In this document: in pieces, positions 26,389 to 34,786 of the stretch
Numbering within the stretch: position 1 is the first letter of the stretch
Layout: the number at the start of each line of letters is the position of its first letter
Notes under the pieces: generated by a model
What the model saw: the letters and a program-made list of their open reading frames with translations, nothing else
Told to the model about the DNA's origin: nothing
The model's database searches: none
Program-made: the position numbers and the translations under genes
Assembly: GCA_002688965.1 (NCBI GenBank)
Contig: NZEE01000056.1
Span: 1,835 to 64,847, forward strand
DNA length: 63,013 nucleotides
From: an archaeon
Lineage (GTDB): Archaea; Aenigmatarchaeota; Aenigmatarchaeia; GW2011-AR5; GCA-2688965
Direction: 5' to 3'

Positions 26389-27639
26389 TTAGGAAAACTG
26401 TTCTTTCAAGAGATCATTAACTTCAGTAAGAATTTTCCCTGAAATAGCAAGTGTAATTTTTCTACTACGACCATATCTTCCAGTAGAAACAACTTTTGCT
26501 GTTATTATACCAAGCATATCAAGCTCACTTATCAAATCACTAACTCTTCGCTGAGTAAGTTCTTTATATCCAGTGTCTCTACAAATTCTCCTATACTTAT
26601 CATAAACATCACCAGTTGATACACCAACCATCTCGTGCTTACTTTTTTTAATTAAATTAATTATTCCAGCCAAAACAATTTGAGATTGTCTTGGTTGAGC
26701 ACGAATAGTTTCTATTATCCTATCAGAATCAATTTTCTTCTCAGCATTATCAACGTGTTCTTCTATTATTATATCAGCACCACTTCTCTCCGCAATTTCA
26801 CCAGAGACTCTTAATAAATTAAGTGCTCTTCGAGCATCACCATGCTCTTGTGCAGCTAAAGCAGCGCACTTACCAACAACAGCGTCAACAACAGATTCTT
26901 TGTTAAATGCAACACCAACACGCTCTTTCAAAATATCGCGGAGTTGTATTGCATCATATGGTTTAAATAATATTTCTTCTTCACCTAAAGATGACTTAAC
27001 ACGAGCATCTAAACTATCAGAAAACGATAAATCATTTGTTATTCCTATTACACTTACAGTTGAATTTTTCAATTCATTACCAATTCTTGTTAAATTATAT
27101 AAAAATTCATCACCAACTTTCTTAACTAGAACATCTATTTCATCTAGAGCAATAACAATAATTTGTTTTTTCTCATCAATCTTATCAAAGAACTTTCTAT
27201 ATATCACATCAGTTGGTAATCCAGTATCAGGAACATCAACACCAAATTCTGATAACAAACGAGCAAATAATCTATATTCAGTATCAGCTACTCTCTTCAT
27301 TTTACAATTCAAATATATTGTCTTTATTGATAATTTTTTTCCCTTCTGTTTCTTAATTATAGAAGGGTCAATTGAAGCCGCAACAAGTTGTTCTAAAACA
27401 TATCTAGTACACATTGACTTTCCTGTTCCAGTTTTACCATAAACAAAAATATTATTAGGTTGAAACCCCTTCAAAGCAGGTATTAGAGAAGCAGTAAGAT
27501 CCTTTATTTGTTTATCACGATGAATTATCTTATTAGGAATAAAATTTATTGATAAAACATCCTTATTTTTGAAAACTGTTTTCATTTCAAATTTAGAAAA
27601 TATATTACTTCCATCCACTTCTGACCACCAATGAACCAT
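26389..27639 (-). CDS. cdc6: Orc1/Cdc6 replication initiator
   Basis: 416 residues. AAA+ core: Walker A VYGKTGTGKS near residue 65, Walker B VIALDEIDVLV near residue 160, sensor region VIGITNDLSF, and the Orc/Cdc6 AALAAQEHGDARRALNLLRVSGEIAE helix set. A C-terminal winged helix (residues ~330-410) reads ORB DNA. It is the first gene of the cdc6-DP1-polB run, and its start faces a 200-bp region full of ORB-like sequences, the typical archaeal initiator-beside-origin arrangement. Confidence 0.95.
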   Translation of the reverse strand: MVHWWSEVDGSNIFSKFEMKTVFKNKDVLSINFIPNKIIHRDKQIKDLTASLIPALKGFQPNNIFVYGKTGTGKSMCTRYVLEQLVAASIDPSIIKKQKGKKLSIKTIYLNCKMKRVADTEYRLFARLLSEFGVDVPDTGLPTDVIYRKFFDKIDEKKQIIVIALDEIDVLVKKVGDEFLYNLTRIGNELKNSTVSVIGITNDLSFSDSLDARVKSSLGEEEILFKPYDAIQLRDILKERVGVAFNKESVVDAVVGKCAALAAQEHGDARRALNLLRVSGEIAERSGADIIIEEHVDNAEKKIDSDRIIETIRAQPRQSQIVLAGIINLIKKSKHEMVGVSTGDVYDKYRRICRDTGYKELTQRRVSDLISELDMLGIITAKVVSTGRYGRSRKITLAISGKILTEVNDLLKEQFS

Positions 27640-27841
27640 TATTTCCCCTGGAACTATAAATACTTATCTCCAGTGGAAACTATGCTTACCCAAACATATG
27701 TTCCAGAACACAACACCCACCCCATGTTTGCAACTGGAACTACTATATAATCATATATATTGTATAACATTGTTATAAGAAGTATAGGTAACACTTTTCC
27801 ACTTGAAATTAATTAAAAACGTTCCAAAAGAAATCAGAGGG
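27640..27841. other. Probable replication origin with ORB-like repeats
   Basis: Intergenic 202 bp next to cdc6. ORB-like cores around GTTCCAGTGGAAAC: TCTCCAGTGGAAAC at 27667-27680 (forward); TTTCCCCTGGAAC at 27642-27654 and TTTGCAACTGGAAC at 27727-27740 (reverse orientation); TGTTCCAGAACA at 27699-27710; TTTTCCACTTGAAAT at 27795-27809; GTTCCAAAAG at 27821-27830. Between 27740 and 27790 is an almost pure A/T stretch that could serve as the unwinding element. The cdc6 promoter (ACTATAAATAC at ~27653-27663) is embedded among the boxes. Confidence 0.75.
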
Positions 27842-28267
27842 TCACTCTTTAATTTGCCACTTTAATCCATAATGAATTAGACCACTACTATTATCTTGAA
27901 ATAATCTTCTAAAAATATGAGAAACCTTTTTCCCAATTAAATCAATATTATTTTTTTCTATTTCATTAACATCTATATCAATAATTTGTCCACTTATTCT
28001 GACATTTCCATCAGTTTTAATTATAGCAACAATATATGGAACCTGTTCCTCAAACCCCTGAGGAGCATTATGAATTATTGTAAATGATTCTATTTCACCA
28101 ATTCCAGAAAATTTGTGGGGTGTTATAGCACCTTTACGTCTGCACTCAGGACAAAGAGCCTTTGGTGGAAAATATAATCCATTACATGTAGTACATTTAG
28201 TACCAATCATATTATACCTACTTTCATTTAGTCGCCACATCAATGCAACTGAAGACATATGACTCAT
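27842..28267 (-). CDS. DUF35 Zn-ribbon/OB-fold acyl-CoA-associated protein
   Basis: 141 residues. An N-terminal helix is followed by a rubredoxin-like zinc ribbon (CTTCNGLYFPPKALCPEC, two CxxC) and an OB fold ending ...LIHYGLKWQIKE. DUF35 proteins bridge thiolase and HMG-CoA synthase in archaeal mevalonate-pathway complexes and pass CoA intermediates. The ATG at 28267 overlaps the thiolase stop (ATGA) and is preceded by AAGGTGAT. This fits directly with the two genes upstream. Confidence 0.92.
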   Translation of the reverse strand: MSHMSSVALMWRLNESRYNMIGTKCTTCNGLYFPPKALCPECRRKGAITPHKFSGIGEIESFTIIHNAPQGFEEQVPYIVAIIKTDGNVRISGQIIDIDVNEIEKNNIDLIGKKVSHIFRRLFQDNSSGLIHYGLKWQIKE

Positions 28268-29457
28268 TTTATCACCTTATTTCTATTGAAAATATGAACA
28301 ACTGCTGTAGCACCTGTTCCTCCAACATTATGTGTCATTGCATAATCTATTTTTTTAACTTGTCTTTCACCACAAGTACCACGCAATTGTTTAACAGCTT
28401 CAACTATTTGAGCGATTCCAGTAGCTCCAACTGGGTGTCCTTTAGCTTTCAAACCACCACTTGTGTTAACTGAAACAGTTGAATTTAATGAAATATTATC
28501 ATCTTCAATAAATTTTCCACCTTTACCTTTTTCACAAAAACCAAGATCTTCTAATGAAATTAATCCATTTATTGAAAAACAATCATGAACTTCAACCATA
28601 TCTATATCCTTAACACTAACATTAGCATGATCGTAAGCTTGTTTAGCAGCAGATTTAGTTGCAATTAACTCAGTAAGAGATTTTCTATCATGTAAAGCAA
28701 GAGAATCAGAAGCCTGTCCACTACCATGAACCCAAATTAATTTTTCATCTATATTTGGTATTTTATCTCTATTTTCTTTTACCCAATCTTCAGAAACAAT
28801 TATTGCCGCTGCAGCACCATCACTAATCGGAGAACAATCCAATAAAGTCAAAGGATTAGCAACCATTGTTGAATTAATAACATCATCAACTTTTACTGCA
28901 AAAGGAAATTGCGCATTTTCATTATGGACAGCGTTTTTATGACTATTAACAGACATCATACCCATTTGTTCTCTAGTTGTACCATATTTTCTCATATGAG
29001 CACGAGCCATCATTGCATACAAACCAGCAAATGTTAAACCAACTGTAGATTCCCATTCCTGGTCACCAGCTCCCATTAACGCAGAGGTTACACTAGAATC
29101 CATTATATCAGTCATTTTTTCAGAACCAGCTGCAACAACAATATCATATTCTCCAGAAGCAACAGACAGCAAAGCTTTTCTAAAAGCTAATGAACCTGAA
29201 GCACATGCTCCTTCACATCTAGTAGATGGAATAGGAGTTAATCCAGCATGGTCGACAGCTAAAGCACCTAGATGTTCTTGCCCAATAAATTTACCAGAAC
29301 TCATATTTCCAACAAACATAGCTTGTATTTTTCTTCCTTCAACACCAGCATCAGTCAAAGCGCGAACACCAGCTTCATTACTTAAATCACGAAGTGACTT
29401 AGTCCAATGTTCTCCAAATTTTGTTTGTCCAACACCTAAAACAGCTATATTTTTCAT
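28264..29457 (-). CDS. Acetyl-CoA C-acetyltransferase (archaeal thiolase)
   Basis: 397 residues. VGQTKFGEHW start; nucleophile Cys in CEGACASGSLAFRKAL; HDCFSINGLISLEDLGF; C-terminal GHPVGATGIAQIVEAV and the second-Cys/His ending THNVGGTGATAVVHIF. This is the SCP2-thiolase-like family that condenses two acetyl-CoA in archaea. It is encoded between HMG-CoA synthase and DUF35, overlapping the latter by four bases, so the three products probably form a channelling complex that starts isoprenoid lipid synthesis. Confidence 0.93.
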   Translation of the reverse strand: MKNIAVLGVGQTKFGEHWTKSLRDLSNEAGVRALTDAGVEGRKIQAMFVGNMSSGKFIGQEHLGALAVDHAGLTPIPSTRCEGACASGSLAFRKALLSVASGEYDIVVAAGSEKMTDIMDSSVTSALMGAGDQEWESTVGLTFAGLYAMMARAHMRKYGTTREQMGMMSVNSHKNAVHNENAQFPFAVKVDDVINSTMVANPLTLLDCSPISDGAAAAIIVSEDWVKENRDKIPNIDEKLIWVHGSGQASDSLALHDRKSLTELIATKSAAKQAYDHANVSVKDIDMVEVHDCFSINGLISLEDLGFCEKGKGGKFIEDDNISLNSTVSVNTSGGLKAKGHPVGATGIAQIVEAVKQLRGTCGERQVKKIDYAMTHNVGGTGATAVVHIFNRNKVIK

Positions 29458-29461
29458 AAAA

Positions 29462-30502
29462 TCACATTTTTAATTTTTTTCTAAGTTTAACATAAGTTCC
29501 GTAGTCAATGTTTTGTTTATTCAAAACATAATCTTCAGTTTTCTTTGCCTTATCTCTTCTTTCAACAATTTTATCAGTAACTGTAAATACAAACGAATCA
29601 GAACCAGCACCAGAACCATATGAAGTCATTAAAATTTTTTGTCCAGGTTGAGCAACATCTAATGTAGCAGCAAGACCAAGCGGGCTTGAACCAGAATAAC
29701 AATTACCTATTTTTTCAACAACAAACCCAGGTTTCCATTGTTTTTCTTCAAACCCATATTTTTTGTAAAGTCTTGTTGGAAATTTACCATTAGGCATATG
29801 AAATATTACAAAATCAAAATCTTTCGTAGTTAATCCAGTTTTTTTCAAAATCATATCTGTGCTAGACTGAACATGTTTAAAATAAGCTGGCTCACCTGTA
29901 AAACGAGAACCATGTTTTGGATATTCTTCACCTTCTCTTCTCCAAAAATCAGGAGTATCAGAAGTAAACGAACATGTTTCATTAATAATTGCTAAGGGAT
30001 ATTTACCAATAATAAACGCAGCTCCACCAGCAGCAGCCGTATATTCAAGAGCATCACCAGGTCTTCCTTGTGAAGTATCAGCACCAATTGACATACCATA
30101 TTCTATCATACCAGATTTCACAAGTCCCATACAACACTGCATTGCAGCAGTTCCAGCTTTACATGCAAATTCCATATCAGCAACCATTAATTCATTTCCA
30201 AGAGACAAAGCTTCAGAAACAATAGTTCCAGAAGGTTTAACAACATAAGGATGGCTTTCAGAACCAATGTAAAGAGCACCAATTAATTTAGGATCTATTC
30301 CAGCACGAAGTAAAGCATTTTTTCCAGCTTCTACAGAAATCGTAACAGTATCTTCATCAACATTTGGAACACTTTTTTCAGTTATTATAAGTGATTTCTT
30401 AATATTATCAGCTTCTTTATTCCAAACTTTTGATATTTCTTCCACTGCTATTCGTAGTCGTGGTATATATGATCCATAACCTACAATACCAATATCATCC
30501 AT
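29462..30502 (-). CDS. Hydroxymethylglutaryl-CoA synthase
   Basis: 346 residues, the archaeal length. IGIVGYGSYIPRLRI start, catalytic Glu region SVEAGKNALLRAG, nucleophile Cys in EFACKAGTAAMQ, His in FHMPNGKFP and the YGSGAGSDSFVF ending. It makes HMG-CoA from acetoacetyl-CoA and acetyl-CoA at the entry of the mevalonate pathway. It is first in the HMGCS-thiolase-DUF35 operon. A TTAAATG element ~41 nt upstream suggests a short leader. Confidence 0.94.
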   Translation of the reverse strand: MDDIGIVGYGSYIPRLRIAVEEISKVWNKEADNIKKSLIITEKSVPNVDEDTVTISVEAGKNALLRAGIDPKLIGALYIGSESHPYVVKPSGTIVSEALSLGNELMVADMEFACKAGTAAMQCCMGLVKSGMIEYGMSIGADTSQGRPGDALEYTAAAGGAAFIIGKYPLAIINETCSFTSDTPDFWRREGEEYPKHGSRFTGEPAYFKHVQSSTDMILKKTGLTTKDFDFVIFHMPNGKFPTRLYKKYGFEEKQWKPGFVVEKIGNCYSGSSPLGLAATLDVAQPGQKILMTSYGSGAGSDSFVFTVTDKIVERRDKAKKTEDYVLNKQNIDYGTYVKLRKKLKM

Positions 30503-30658
30503 TTACATCAACTGTAGCAAAAGTTTGAAAGAAAAAACATTTAAGCTCCATATCACGACACTTCGTCAATTTTTTTCCTTAAATAGTGTCTAATTAAAGA
30601 CATTCTGTGAAAAATCCATATAAATATCACAAATTCAAATAAGTATTTGGTGTATTTG

Positions 30659-31498
30659 ATGGTATTAGAGTCTATTATAAATCCAAAAAAAGCCCGTGAT
30701 AAGCCATGGGAACTGTTATTTGTTTCAATATTATATTCTTTTGTCGCAGTTGTCTTGGCAAGTACATTATTTCCTGAACAATCATCAGTATTAACAATAG
30801 CACTAATAACAATCTTATTCATACCATTTTTGAGAAAGCTTTTTAGTAGAGAAGAAAAGAAAGACGAGCTAATAGCAGAAAAAAAACTAAAACCATCTAA
30901 TATTTTCTTAAGACATAAAGACGTTATTGTAAGCTATACCCTAATATTCCTTGGAGTAACAATAGCATTAACAGCAGTTTTCACTTTTCTACCACAATAT
31001 GGGCAAGTTTTTGATTTACAAATCGCACAACCAACATTAAGTCAATATGCAACAGCAAGAGCAACTGGGTTTGCAGCAGATCCAACAAGTTTATTTGTAA
31101 GATATGTTATGAACAACAGTAGAGTTATGATTCTTTCTTTCATACTTTCAGCATTATTAGGAACAGGAGCTATTTTTGTTTTATCATGGAACGCATCAGT
31201 TATTTCTGTGTTTATTGGACTAAAATCAATAAATCCGTTAATAACATCTGGTTCAGGAGCCATGACAGCATTTGCAATGGGATTACCAGCAGGATTAATA
31301 TCAATAGCATTGCATGGAATACCAGAAATACTTGCATATTTCCTTGCCGGAATAGCTGGCGCTATACTATCAGTAGGAATAATACGAGAAAAAATAGAAA
31401 GTATTGAATTTAGAGAAGTTTTCAAAGACGCATTAACCGTTATGGTATTAGCAGAGATTGTAATAATAGGTGCAGCTTTCTTAGAAGCAGTTTTCTAG
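30659..31498 (+). CDS. SpoIIM-like (DUF95) integral membrane protein
   Basis: About 279 residues with six hydrophobic segments and a basic cytoplasmic loop near residues 55-75. The HGIPEILAYFLAGIAGAIL motif late in the protein and the NNSRVMILSFILSALLGTGAIF helix are typical of the stage II sporulation protein M family, widespread in archaea with unknown role. The TATA box TATAAATA at 30619-30626 points to transcription near 30648. The ATG at 30659 or a GTG at 30647 may be used. Confidence 0.8.
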   Translation: MVLESIINPKKARDKPWELLFVSILYSFVAVVLASTLFPEQSSVLTIALITILFIPFLRKLFSREEKKDELIAEKKLKPSNIFLRHKDVIVSYTLIFLGVTIALTAVFTFLPQYGQVFDLQIAQPTLSQYATARATGFAADPTSLFVRYVMNNSRVMILSFILSALLGTGAIFVLSWNASVISVFIGLKSINPLITSGSGAMTAFAMGLPAGLISIALHGIPEILAYFLAGIAGAILSVGIIREKIESIEFREVFKDALTVMVLAEIVIIGAAFLEAVF

Positions 31499-31550
31499 AA
31501 AAACCGAAACAAAACTGTAGGTTTATATACCTAACGCCAAAGGTATCATT

Positions 31551-32801
31551 ATGAAACATAAATTATTAACAATACCAACAATCTTAATCATTTTAGTAAC
31601 TATTTTTATAAGCGGTTGTACAGTTGCTCAGGCAATGATGTTAGATGATAGTGAGGCAACATCTGAAGGTGTAAAAGCAGTTGTCAATTCAAACAATCAG
31701 TTTACATCAGATTTGTATTCTAAACTTTTAGAAACTGAGGAAGGAAATATATTTTTTTCACCTTACAGTATAACTTCAGCATTCGCAATGACATACGAAG
31801 GTGCTCGTGGCACAACAGCTGAAGAAATAAAACAAGTATTTTATTTTCCTGATGAAGAAATTGTATTAAGATCATCCTATGCAAGATTATTCAATTTAAT
31901 AAACAAGCCGGATAAATCATACCAACTTAGTACAGCAAACGCATTATGGGCACAAGAAGATTATCCATTCTTAGAAGAATATCTCAGTATAATAGAAAAT
32001 TATTATGGAGGAGAAACTACAAATCTAGATATTGAAGGTGATATAGAAGGATCACGACAAACAATTAATAAATGGGTTGAAGATCAAACATATAATAAAA
32101 TTAAAGATCTGATACCAAAAGGCATTTTAAAACCTACTACACGTTTAGTTCTAACAAATGCAATTTATTTCAAAGGAACATGGTTGAATCAGTTTGATCC
32201 TAAAAATACCCGAGAAATGAATTTTTATGTTAGTGACACAGAAACAGTTACAGCAAATATGATGTATTTGGTCCCTAAAGAAAATAAATTCAACTATGCA
32301 GAAACAGATAATCTACAATTACTAGAACTTCCATATGAGGGAGAAGAAATATCAATGATGGTAATTCTTCCAAAAACCGGTAAGATGCCTTTAGTTGAAT
32401 CTAATTTTACATCGGATAATTTAGAATTATGGAAAAACAGTATGACAGATCAAAAAGTTACCATATATCTACCTAAATTTAAATTTAAAACAAACTATTT
32501 TATGGTACCAACATTCAAAGATATGGGTATGGTATCAGCATTTAGAGCACCGCCTGCTGATTTTTCAGGATTAGATGGGACAAAAACTCTTAAAATACAA
32601 GAAATAATTCATCAAGCTTTTGTTGAAGTTAATGAAGAAGGTACAGAAGCAGCGGCAGCAACCGCGGTTGTCATAGGAAAAGAATCTGCTAGTATAAATC
32701 CAATTTTCAAAGCAGACAGACCATTCATATTCATAATACAGGAAAAATCAACTGGAGCAATATTATTTTTAGGAAAGGTTATGGATCCAACAGTTGAATA
32801 A
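31551..32801 (+). CDS. Serpin (protease inhibitor), lipoprotein form
   Basis: 416 residues. A signal peptide with lipobox (TIFISGCTVA) anchors it outside the cell. The serpin fold is complete: NIFFSPYSITSAFAMTYEGARGTTAEEI, LVLTNAIYFKGTWLNQF, QAFVEVNEEGTEAAAATAVV hinge and RPFIFIIQEKSTGAILFLGKVMDP. The short-Ala hinge means the inhibitory insertion is preserved. By standard numbering from the EEGT hinge the scissile bond falls near GKE/SAS, so P1 is Glu or Lys. TTTATATA at 31522-31529 is ~26 nt before the ATG (leaderless). Confidence 0.95.
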   Translation: MKHKLLTIPTILIILVTIFISGCTVAQAMMLDDSEATSEGVKAVVNSNNQFTSDLYSKLLETEEGNIFFSPYSITSAFAMTYEGARGTTAEEIKQVFYFPDEEIVLRSSYARLFNLINKPDKSYQLSTANALWAQEDYPFLEEYLSIIENYYGGETTNLDIEGDIEGSRQTINKWVEDQTYNKIKDLIPKGILKPTTRLVLTNAIYFKGTWLNQFDPKNTREMNFYVSDTETVTANMMYLVPKENKFNYAETDNLQLLELPYEGEEISMMVILPKTGKMPLVESNFTSDNLELWKNSMTDQKVTIYLPKFKFKTNYFMVPTFKDMGMVSAFRAPPADFSGLDGTKTLKIQEIIHQAFVEVNEEGTEAAAATAVVIGKESASINPIFKADRPFIFIIQEKSTGAILFLGKVMDPTVE

Positions 32802-33506
32802 TTATTCTAAAGAACGTAACTTCTTCATAACTGATTTCAAATCCATATTTGTAGTTGCAATTCCAATTCCTTCTACCTTTGCAATACGTTGTGCAAGAAC
32901 ATCAACTTTTTTTATTCCATGTAAAATTACCATAGCAGGCTTCATGTTTGTTACCTTAATAGCAATCAAAGGAGATCTACCAGTACTCACATTTGTAAAT
33001 ACCAATACTCTTTCAGTAGATTTTCCATATATTTTTTTCAAATCATCTGGAGAAAGATTAACAATAGCTTTCAATGAATCAATAACAGTATAACCATTTG
33101 CAGATTTTTTTATAGGATTTATTACTCCTTCAGATTCAGTGGTTTTAATAATTTTGTTAATAGTTATTGGCTCAAGATACTCTTTAATATCAAGTATAGC
33201 TTGATTCACTGCTTCATCATTAAACGTTGAGAATTTTTTCAAAACATCTCCACCAAGTTCAATATCAATATCAACCATAGCACTAACAAGCTTATGAACC
33301 ATTTTTATTCCAGGAGATTTTCTACGACCATTCTCATAATCAGAAACAACAGAAGGCATAACACCGATTTTTTTAGCAAGAACATTCTGAGCTATATGAA
33401 ATATCTCCCTCCACTTCTTAATTGTTTTTCCAGGAGTATCTGAGAGAACAATTTCTCCAGCTATTTTCCTACTAAGCTCTTCTTTGTTAACATTAACATT
33501 TTCCAT
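32802..33506 (-). CDS. Archaeal XRE-family transcriptional regulator
   Basis: About 234 residues from the ATG at 33506, which lies ~27 nt from a CTATAAAAG box and so is probably leaderless. A Cro/XRE helix-turn-helix (WREIFHIAQNVLAKKIGVMPSVVSDYENGRRKSPG) is at about residues 35-75. A longer C-terminal domain with KSTERVLVFTNVSTGRSPLIAIKVTNMKPAMVILHG is typical of an archaeal regulator family that binds an unknown ligand. Its gene converges on the serpin gene. Confidence 0.85.
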   Translation of the reverse strand: MENVNVNKEELSRKIAGEIVLSDTPGKTIKKWREIFHIAQNVLAKKIGVMPSVVSDYENGRRKSPGIKMVHKLVSAMVDIDIELGGDVLKKFSTFNDEAVNQAILDIKEYLEPITINKIIKTTESEGVINPIKKSANGYTVIDSLKAIVNLSPDDLKKIYGKSTERVLVFTNVSTGRSPLIAIKVTNMKPAMVILHGIKKVDVLAQRIAKVEGIGIATTNMDLKSVMKKLRSLE

Positions 33507-33587
33507 ATCATACACCACATTTAGCATGCTTTTATAGACGTATATAATTACGACAATGTATAAATAGTTTTAATAATGAAAAATAAC

Positions 33588-33971
33588 CTAAATTTCATTA
33601 ATAGAAATCCCATGTTCTAACGCAAATTTTTTACCAATATTCCCTCTATTACCTATTACTGTTTCTAATTTTATGAAAACTGGTTCAAGACGACTACATT
33701 TCCAAGCAATATAACATTCTGCACCAGCAATATCTCGCCATTCTATTAATTCATCTAGTTGTTCTGGACTAACAGTAAACGCACTTTCCCTATTTTTACA
33801 TTCTAACGCAATGACTTTAGACATTCCATCAATTTTCTTAACTGCAACCACATCTGGAGAAGCTAATCCAATTCTTCCAGAACGTGGAGCACGAAGAACC
33901 ATAAAACCCATCTTACTTAATGTATGAACCATATTCCTTTCAAACCTATACCCCTTTGCATATGTCTTCAT
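33588..33971 (-). CDS. hjc: Holliday junction resolvase Hjc
   Basis: 127 residues from ATG 33971, with GAGGG six bases upstream. YAKGYRFERNMVHTLSKMGFMVLRAPRSGR has the N-terminal Glu and Arg. ASPDVVAVK...VIALECKNRE supplies the D...ExK metal site of the archaeal Hjc nuclease family. It cuts four-way junctions in recombination and fork repair. It shares one TATA region with the divergent hypothetical gene. Confidence 0.95.
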   Translation of the reverse strand: MKTYAKGYRFERNMVHTLSKMGFMVLRAPRSGRIGLASPDVVAVKKIDGMSKVIALECKNRESAFTVSPEQLDELIEWRDIAGAECYIAWKCSRLEPVFIKLETVIGNRGNIGKKFALEHGISINEI

Positions 33972-34010
33972 AAACAACCCTCTATTGATATCAGTATTGT
34001 ATTGGCTGTG

Positions 34011-34022
34011 TTTTATATATAT
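34011..34022. promoter_or_regulatory. Bidirectional TATA box between hjc and the 146-aa gene
   Basis: TTTTATATATAT is centred 25 nt before the ATG at 34041 on the plus strand. Read on the minus strand it sits ~26 nt before an expected start site near 33990, leaving hjc a ~19-nt leader with GAGGG. One symmetric TATA element thus seems to serve both genes. Confidence 0.55.
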
Positions 34023-34040
34023 CGTACGAAATATTAATTT

Positions 34041-34481
34041 ATGCGTAAAATAACAGAGACCTTTGCTGACAATTCATTTGAAGTTGAAACAAGCAACTTA
34101 TTTGACACAACATTAAGCATAGGAGACTATGTAGAATCACTTAAACTCGGTAAGTTTAAGGTGATTGATCAATCCTTTAGAACAGATGGACCAAGTGATG
34201 TTGCAAAACTAATATTTACCATAAACAAGAGCTATGATAAAAGAACAAAATCAATGATTAGATTTTCCATTTTTGGTGATTATGATAAAATGAATAAACA
34301 AAAAGGAATTTTAGTAGTAAGACTAAAAGGAACCATTGAAACAGCAATGGCAGCATCCGAAGGCGTTGCTACTAATGCTTTAAATGACTTTTATATGAAA
34401 GACATCTACAAAATCCTAATACAAAGAACAAAAGATCATTATACAAAAGTTCTAAAACAGGTAAAAAAAGAGTTTTCCTAA
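34041..34481 (+). CDS. Hypothetical 146-aa protein
   Basis: Soluble alpha/beta protein. The N-terminal ~100 residues alternate strands and turns (SIGDYVESLKLGKFKVIDQSF, SMIRFSIFGDYDKMNKQKGILVVRLKGTIET). The end is a basic helix (FYMKDIYKILIQRTKDHYTKVLKQVKKEF). I recognise no family or catalytic motif. The gene is probably leaderless from a TATA shared with hjc, so a recombination or repair link is possible but unproven. Confidence 0.65.
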   Translation: MRKITETFADNSFEVETSNLFDTTLSIGDYVESLKLGKFKVIDQSFRTDGPSDVAKLIFTINKSYDKRTKSMIRFSIFGDYDKMNKQKGILVVRLKGTIETAMAASEGVATNALNDFYMKDIYKILIQRTKDHYTKVLKQVKKEFS

Positions 34482-34517
34482 AACGTTTTTAAAACATGGT
34501 TACAAAATTAGAGTTAA

Positions 34518-34588
34518 ACCCCTCCAACCCTCAGCCATACGATTTTTGCCATCTGGCAGAACATGAAATATGGTGTTAGTGGCGGGGT
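34518..34588 (-). ncRNA. Candidate 71-nt structured RNA
   Basis: The ends pair as ACCCC/GGGGT (34518-34522 with 34584-34588), then CCA/TGG (34524-34526 with 34580-34582), then across an internal loop CCATA/TATGG (34535-34539 with 34569-34573). On the minus strand a TTTTAAA element at 34610-34616 is ~26 nt before 34588, the exact 5' end of the helix. The internal loop is roughly 6-8 nt on each side. No H/ACA tail, C/D boxes or tRNA arms are seen. The rest of the 305-bp gap (34482-34786) shows only the dnaG leader. Confidence 0.4.
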
Positions 34589-34786
34589 ATATTTTTTATT
34601 TCTAAAGGGTTTAAAAGCATTACAAAACACAAAATAAGTATTAACAAGGTTTAGAACATTACATTCAATATCGTTGTTCACAATCACTATGGTGGTTTTA
34701 TGTTCATTGAAAATTTCGCAATTACAAAACAGTAATCGCATAAGTAAATGTTTTATTTCTTGGATTATGTAAAAAAGGTGATAAAT

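Noticed and set aside
26900..27442. 180-codon open frame on the plus strand
   Set aside because: Antisense shadow of cdc6, whose AAA motifs are unambiguous.
30587..30603. GTGTCTAATTAA shared with 40849-40858 as a possible common operator
   Set aside because: Mostly A/T, only two copies, at different distances from the genes; too weak to report as a regulatory element.
34514..34741. 75-codon open frame on the minus strand between two genes
   Set aside because: No ribosome-binding site, unlikely composition; the region is better explained by a structured RNA candidate and the dnaG leader.
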